Shown one piece after another: positions 44,148 through 48,969 of a DNA stretch of 48,969 nt. The first letter of the stretch is position 1; the number at the start of each line of letters is the position of its first letter. The position numbers and the translations under genes were made by a program. The notes below the pieces were generated by a model. The model was not told the DNA's origin. It saw only the letters and a program-made list of their open reading frames with translations, and searched no databases. This DNA comes from Acinetobacter sp. P8-3-8 (GTDB lineage Bacteria; Pseudomonadota; Gammaproteobacteria; Pseudomonadales; Moraxellaceae): the NCBI RefSeq assembly GCF_000214135.1, contig NZ_AFIE01000024.1, positions 1-48,969 on the forward strand. Reading direction: 5' to 3'.

Positions 44148-44804
44148 TTATTTTAAAATAATATGGTTTGAAAGCATAACTCTGAGCTCTTTTAAAAGTT
44201 CTTTGTAATGTTTAGTGCATATGGAATAAGATTCTATTTGCATCATAAAACCACTGTAGTTTTTCGTATGTACAGAAATATAAATAGTTTCAAGTATATC
44301 TAAAAATTTCTTATGCGCTTCGTTTAACTCTACGTAATTAAAATTTGGAAAAAAATTAGACATGTGTAATGCATATGTATTGTATTTGGCAATCTTAGAT
44401 ATATCTGCATAGCGAGTTTCTTCAAATTTCTGCTTAAATTGTTCATAAAATAGCAAGCTTATTTGAGGATCAAACTGCTGTTGAATTTCTCTATTGAATG
44501 AATTTATTAATAAATCATAACAACAACGACTTTCTTCTAAATTATCTAGATTAGATAGTAAACTTTTATAGATTTCGATATTTCGGTTAGTATTTACCTG
44601 CTTTTTCCAATGGTCTAATCCATAGATGATAATAAAGGTGTTGATTAATGAAATTATTATTGTAAATAATTGATCTATATTCACATATTTAAAACAGAAT
44701 GTATATTTGCAAATGTCAAAATCTATACTCATCACGAAATAGTAAAGTGAAAAAGCAAGTAAAAGGATGCTTAATATTATTTTGCTTAGGTATTTAGTGT
44801 TCAT
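44148..44804 (-). CDS. Unrecognised membrane protein (218 aa), AT-rich
   Basis: No family recognised. Two hydrophobic segments (about 8-25 and 43-62) anchor a ~155-residue cytoplasmic helical domain with several cysteines. It is richer in A and T than purB and may have been acquired. It lies downstream of the purB terminator, so is likely transcribed from its own promoter. Confidence 0.65.
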   Translation of the reverse strand: MNTKYLSKIILSILLLAFSLYYFVMSIDFDICKYTFCFKYVNIDQLFTIIISLINTFIIIYGLDHWKKQVNTNRNIEIYKSLLSNLDNLEESRCCYDLLINSFNREIQQQFDPQISLLFYEQFKQKFEETRYADISKIAKYNTYALHMSNFFPNFNYVELNEAHKKFLDILETIYISVHTKNYSGFMMQIESYSICTKHYKELLKELRVMLSNHIILK

Positions 44805-44816
44805 ATAATCTTTAAT

Positions 44817-44843
44817 AAAAAGCGAGGATTAACCTCGCTTTTT
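44817..44843 (-). terminator. Terminator of purB
   Basis: AAAAAGCGAGG pairs with CCTCGCTTTTT around ATTAA, 12 bp past the purB stop and symmetric, so it can act on both strands. Confidence 0.9.
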
Positions 44844-44855
44844 ATATAATTTTAA

Positions 44856-46253
<1,398 letters not shown>

Positions 46254-46306
46254 TTAGATTTTGGAATTAAACGTAAATACAAAACAAGTGCTCTTTATCT
46301 ATCAAA

Positions 46307-47038
46307 TTAAATAACCTGATATTGTAATCGAGCAAGATCTTGAATATCTTGAAGAAGTTTGCGTTTACTAAACATCATATTCCATGAGCTACCGCCGAGT
46401 TGACGCCAGAGGTGAGCCATTTGTAAGCCAGTAAATAAACTGGCGCGAATACGATTGGTATGCGATGCATCTTTAAATGCTTCTGCATTACCACGCACAA
46501 GAATTCTGGGGTTGATTTGACCAGCGGTATCGACATAGGTTTGCGCTAAATTGGCAATGATACTTGGGTGCATATAGTCATGATCAAAAAATGAGAGTTG
46601 CTTTAATATTTTTTGTTGTGATTTTTCAATAATTTCTACGAATTTCGGATTGCCATACACTTTCTTTTCTAATGCTAAAAGTGACATGGCATAAGTCATG
46701 GGTAATTTTGCATTGGATAATTTGGGAATTCGTGATTTAGGTGAGGTATTAAAAGGTTGGGTAATACTGCTTTCTAAAGCTTTCAGTCCAAGAGAAATAT
46801 CGGCCAATTGATTAAAAAAGTCTAGCGTTTGACTGGAACAATTATCAGCAGGGCGAATATTTAAACTGGCTTTAATGAGTTGCTCAAAATAAAAATTACC
46901 ACTTTCACCAATACTCTGATGTCCTGACATGGCTGTCATATGCGTCAGCTGTGTTGCTTGGAACACAGCTGCTAACGCCAAAGCTCTATTTTGGCGTTGA
47001 TTCAAAGTTTGAGGCTGTTGAAAGGGTAACTCAACCAT
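46307..47038 (-). CDS. hflD: HflD homologue
   Basis: A 243-residue helical protein matching HflD (YcfC): N-terminal [18 protein letters not shown] and the downstream [11 protein letters not shown] and [19 protein letters not shown]. In E. coli HflD affects lambda lysogenisation by binding CII; its normal housekeeping role is unclear. It sits between mnmA and purB as in E. coli. AAAGGAA precedes the ATG. Confidence 0.9.
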   Translation of the reverse strand: MVELPFQQPQTLNQRQNRALALAAVFQATQLTHMTAMSGHQSIGESGNFYFEQLIKASLNIRPADNCSSQTLDFFNQLADISLGLKALESSITQPFNTSPKSRIPKLSNAKLPMTYAMSLLALEKKVYGNPKFVEIIEKSQQKILKQLSFFDHDYMHPSIIANLAQTYVDTAGQINPRILVRGNAEAFKDASHTNRIRASLFTGLQMAHLWRQLGGSSWNMMFSKRKLLQDIQDLARLQYQVI

Positions 47039-47073
47039 GCCTAATTTCCTTTAAATAATTCTGAAAATTTAAA

Positions 47074-48225
47074 CTATTGAACGATAAAGTCGGGTATTGG
47101 CGCATTGGTATGATGAATCACACCACCACCTAAACACACTTCATCTACATAGAACACAACACTTTGTCCCGGTGTTACAGCTCTTTGCGGTTCATCAAAC
47201 TCGACACGAACACCTGTTGGAGTATCTGCATCTTTATAAATTGTACATGCTTGATCAGGCTGACGGTAACGTGTTTTTGCCGTGCATCGGAAACCTGTTT
47301 CAGGGATTTCTTGCTCACCTGCAACCCAATCTATCGCTTCAGACCATAAAGTGGTGCTTTGCATAAGCGGGTGTTCATGTCCTTGACCGACGACAAGTCG
47401 ATTACCTGCGATGTCTTTGTGTAAAACAAACCAAGCACCTTCTTCAGCGCCTTTAAGACCACCTAAGCCGATACCACCACGCTGACCGAGCGTATAGTAC
47501 ATTAAGCCGTGATGTTCACCAACCTCTTTTCCTGTATCTAGGACAATTTTTCCGGGTTGAGCGGGTAAATATTGTTTAAGAAAGTCATTAAAACGACGTT
47601 CACCAATAAAGCAAATTCCTGTTGAATCTTTTTTCTTAGCAGTCGCTAAGCCTAATTCTTCTGCAATTTTACGCACTTGTGGTTTTTCAATTTCACCAAC
47701 AGGGAACAGAGTCTTGTTAATTTCACGGCCATGAACTGCATGTAAGAAATAAGTTTGGTCTTTGTTATTGTCTACACCACGAAGTAAAGGTGCATATTCA
47801 TCACCACGAGAATTAGTCATAGTTTCACCACGACGGCAGTAGTGACCTGTTGCAATAAAGTCAGCACCTAAGTTCACAGCGTGATCTAAAAATGCACGGA
47901 ATTTAATTTCTTTATTACACAGAATATCTGGGTTTGGTGTGCGACCAGCAGCATATTCTGCTAGAAAATGCTCAAAGACACGATCCCAATATTCCATAGC
48001 AAAATTGGCAGTGTGTAACTTGATACCTATTTTATCGCAAACAGCCTGAGCATCGGCAAGATCATCCATCGCCGTGCAATATTCCGTACCATCATCTTCT
48101 TCCCAGTTTTTCATGAAAAGTCCTTCAACTTGATATCCTTGTTGAAGAAGAAGTGCTGCAGAAACAGATGAATCTACACCACCAGACATACCGACGATGA
48201 CACGTTGTTGCATAGGATTAGGCAT
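47074..48225 (-). CDS. mnmA: tRNA-specific 2-thiouridylase MnmA
   Basis: 383 residues. The PP-loop SGGVDSS (14-20), the catalytic cysteines of [12 protein letters not shown] and [12 protein letters not shown], and the C-terminal beta domains are present. It thiolates U34 of tRNA-Lys, tRNA-Glu and tRNA-Gln with sulfur relayed from IscS/Tus. The ATG at 48225 overlaps the nudJ stop by 8 bp. An in-frame ATG at 48213 ([12 protein letters not shown]) gives the start usually annotated in relatives and is equally possible. Confidence 0.95.
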   Translation of the reverse strand: MPNPMQQRVIVGMSGGVDSSVSAALLLQQGYQVEGLFMKNWEEDDGTEYCTAMDDLADAQAVCDKIGIKLHTANFAMEYWDRVFEHFLAEYAAGRTPNPDILCNKEIKFRAFLDHAVNLGADFIATGHYCRRGETMTNSRGDEYAPLLRGVDNNKDQTYFLHAVHGREINKTLFPVGEIEKPQVRKIAEELGLATAKKKDSTGICFIGERRFNDFLKQYLPAQPGKIVLDTGKEVGEHHGLMYYTLGQRGGIGLGGLKGAEEGAWFVLHKDIAGNRLVVGQGHEHPLMQSTTLWSEAIDWVAGEQEIPETGFRCTAKTRYRQPDQACTIYKDADTPTGVRVEFDEPQRAVTPGQSVVFYVDEVCLGGGVIHHTNAPIPDFIVQ

Positions 48226-48703
48226 CCAAATTTGAAATTAAAGGAGAGTTTTGGTGCTCATAAATGAGCGAAAGTGGGTATTTTTGACCAGAAAGCGCAT
48301 CTTGTACAGCTTTAATTACTAATGGGCTACGTGCACGTGCAGTTTCAAGTAATTCTTCAAGTGTCATCCATTTTGGGCCAATAATACCTGTATCAAGTTC
48401 AGCTTCTGGGAAATATTCGAGTACATGTGCTAAAAAGCAAAATCTATAATAGGTGCGATCTGGAAACATCGGGGGAGTATAGGTATAGATTCCAAGTAAT
48501 GCATCAATTTCGACGGCATGCCCAGTTTCTTCCATAGTTTCACGAATGGCTGCTTGAACAATACTTTCACCACTTTCAACATGTCCCGCAGGTTGGTTAA
48601 ATACCGTATGCGTTACACCTTCTGTATGTTCTTCTACAAAAAGAAATTTTCCGTTTTTCTCTACAACTGTAGCAACGGTAACATGTGGCGTCCAAGAGGT
48701 CAT
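48218..48703 (-). CDS. nudJ: NUDIX hydrolase NudJ
   Basis: 161 residues. The Nudix box G-x5-E-x7-RE-x2-EE-x-G is complete ([20 protein letters not shown] followed by TG). It hydrolyses nucleoside di- or triphosphates, and in E. coli hydroxymethylpyrimidine pyrophosphate. The ATG at 48703 aligns with the family start (T-x-HVTVA); an ATG four codons upstream lacks a ribosome-binding site. It is the first gene of the nudJ-mnmA-hflD-purB block. Confidence 0.9.
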   Translation of the reverse strand: MTSWTPHVTVATVVEKNGKFLFVEEHTEGVTHTVFNQPAGHVESGESIVQAAIRETMEETGHAVEIDALLGIYTYTPPMFPDRTYYRFCFLAHVLEYFPEAELDTGIIGPKWMTLEELLETARARSPLVIKAVQDALSGQKYPLSLIYEHQNSPLISNLDA

Positions 48704-48781
48704 AAACAGCACCATGGGAAATAAAGCACTATTCTACAAAATTTTGGGTGTGGTGGCTATGTGGAAAAAATAAATATGAGA

Positions 48782-48969
48782 TTAAATTAGTTCTGGATAA
48801 AGTGTTTGAAATATTTCCTCAAAATCATATTTTTGCTCTGGGAATGATGAATATAGCTCTTGAAGTTTACGTTGGAATGTACCTTTAGATGAATCGAGTT
48901 TAATTAGATAATCCCAAAGATTATATTTTTTAAAAGCGAATTCAATGTATTCCCAATACGAACTATAGT
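48782..48969 (-). CDS. C-terminal end of an unrecognised protein, truncated by window edge
   Basis: On the minus strand an open frame enters from the right edge and ends at TAA 48784-48782, giving 61 residues (YSSYWEYIEFAFKKYN... and ending FQTLYPELI). Its composition and codon use look genuinely coding: aromatic-rich, mixed charge and no internal stop. The start lies outside the window. No family recognised. Confidence 0.6.
   Translation of the reverse strand, partial: YSSYWEYIEFAFKKYNLWDYLIKLDSSKGTFQRKLQELYSSFPEQKYDFEEIFQTLYPELI

Overview
The window is a stretch of chromosome from a low-GC gammaproteobacterium, almost certainly an Acinetobacter. The gene set supports this: a PQQ-dependent soluble glucose dehydrogenase of the A. 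calcoaceticus type, a long (485 aa) GAPDH, a 7Fe ferredoxin next to mutS, the nudJ-mnmA-hflD-purB block, and a Bap-like exoprotein with C-terminal calcium-binding repeats. This assignment rests on recognising protein families, not on any search.

Layout. 1-2666: the 3' end of a large Bap-like type I-secreted adhesin with 339-bp internal repeats. 2780-7459: housekeeping and stress genes (YigZ, a hexapeptide acyltransferase, tandem UspA, an O-methyltransferase, an M15-like lipoprotein, FdxA). 7678-10323: mutS. 10486-11685: an unrecognised exported protein bracketed by a degenerate direct repeat. 11763-13217: a formaldehyde-detoxification pair (frmR-frmA) with a visible operator. 13435-17393: a Baeyer-Villiger-type monooxygenase plus two SDRs, divergent from a TetR regulator across a palindrome. 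17955-19393: a glucose dehydrogenase gene broken by a one-base frameshift. 19521-24149: HD-domain protein, thioesterase, GFA-domain protein, EamA and MATE transporters. 24153-37643: a 13.1-kb block bounded by two directly repeated ~390-bp MITE-like elements and carrying aspC, a PAS-PAS-GGDEF protein, a macro-like protein, uvrB, a lipocalin, rarD, an unrecognised 574-aa protein and gap. 37689-39705: an exported orphan and a pair of related anchored beta-repeat proteins. 39792-41151: qorB and a divergent HxlR-type regulator resembling a QorR redox switch. 41371-42915: a graveyard of three IS families (IS481, IS1016/IS1595, IS982). 42947-48703: a lipoprotein, a YjdF-like membrane protein, an AT-rich unknown, then purB, hflD, mnmA and nudJ in the order seen in E. 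coli. 48782-48969: the C-terminal end of one more minus-strand gene.

Functional themes are DNA repair (mutS, uvrB), detoxification of reactive carbonyls and quinones (frmRA, qorB/hxlR, perhaps the GFA protein), peripheral oxidation of an unidentified substrate (monooxygenase plus SDRs) and of glucose (broken gdhB), and tRNA/purine housekeeping.

The observations I consider newest are: the paired ~390-bp element, with terminal inverted repeats, target duplications and a conserved series of six short palindromes inside; the tandem anchored beta-repeat proteins at 38287-39705; and the repeat-bracketed exported orphan at 10688-11482. No tRNA, rRNA or CRISPR array was recognised.
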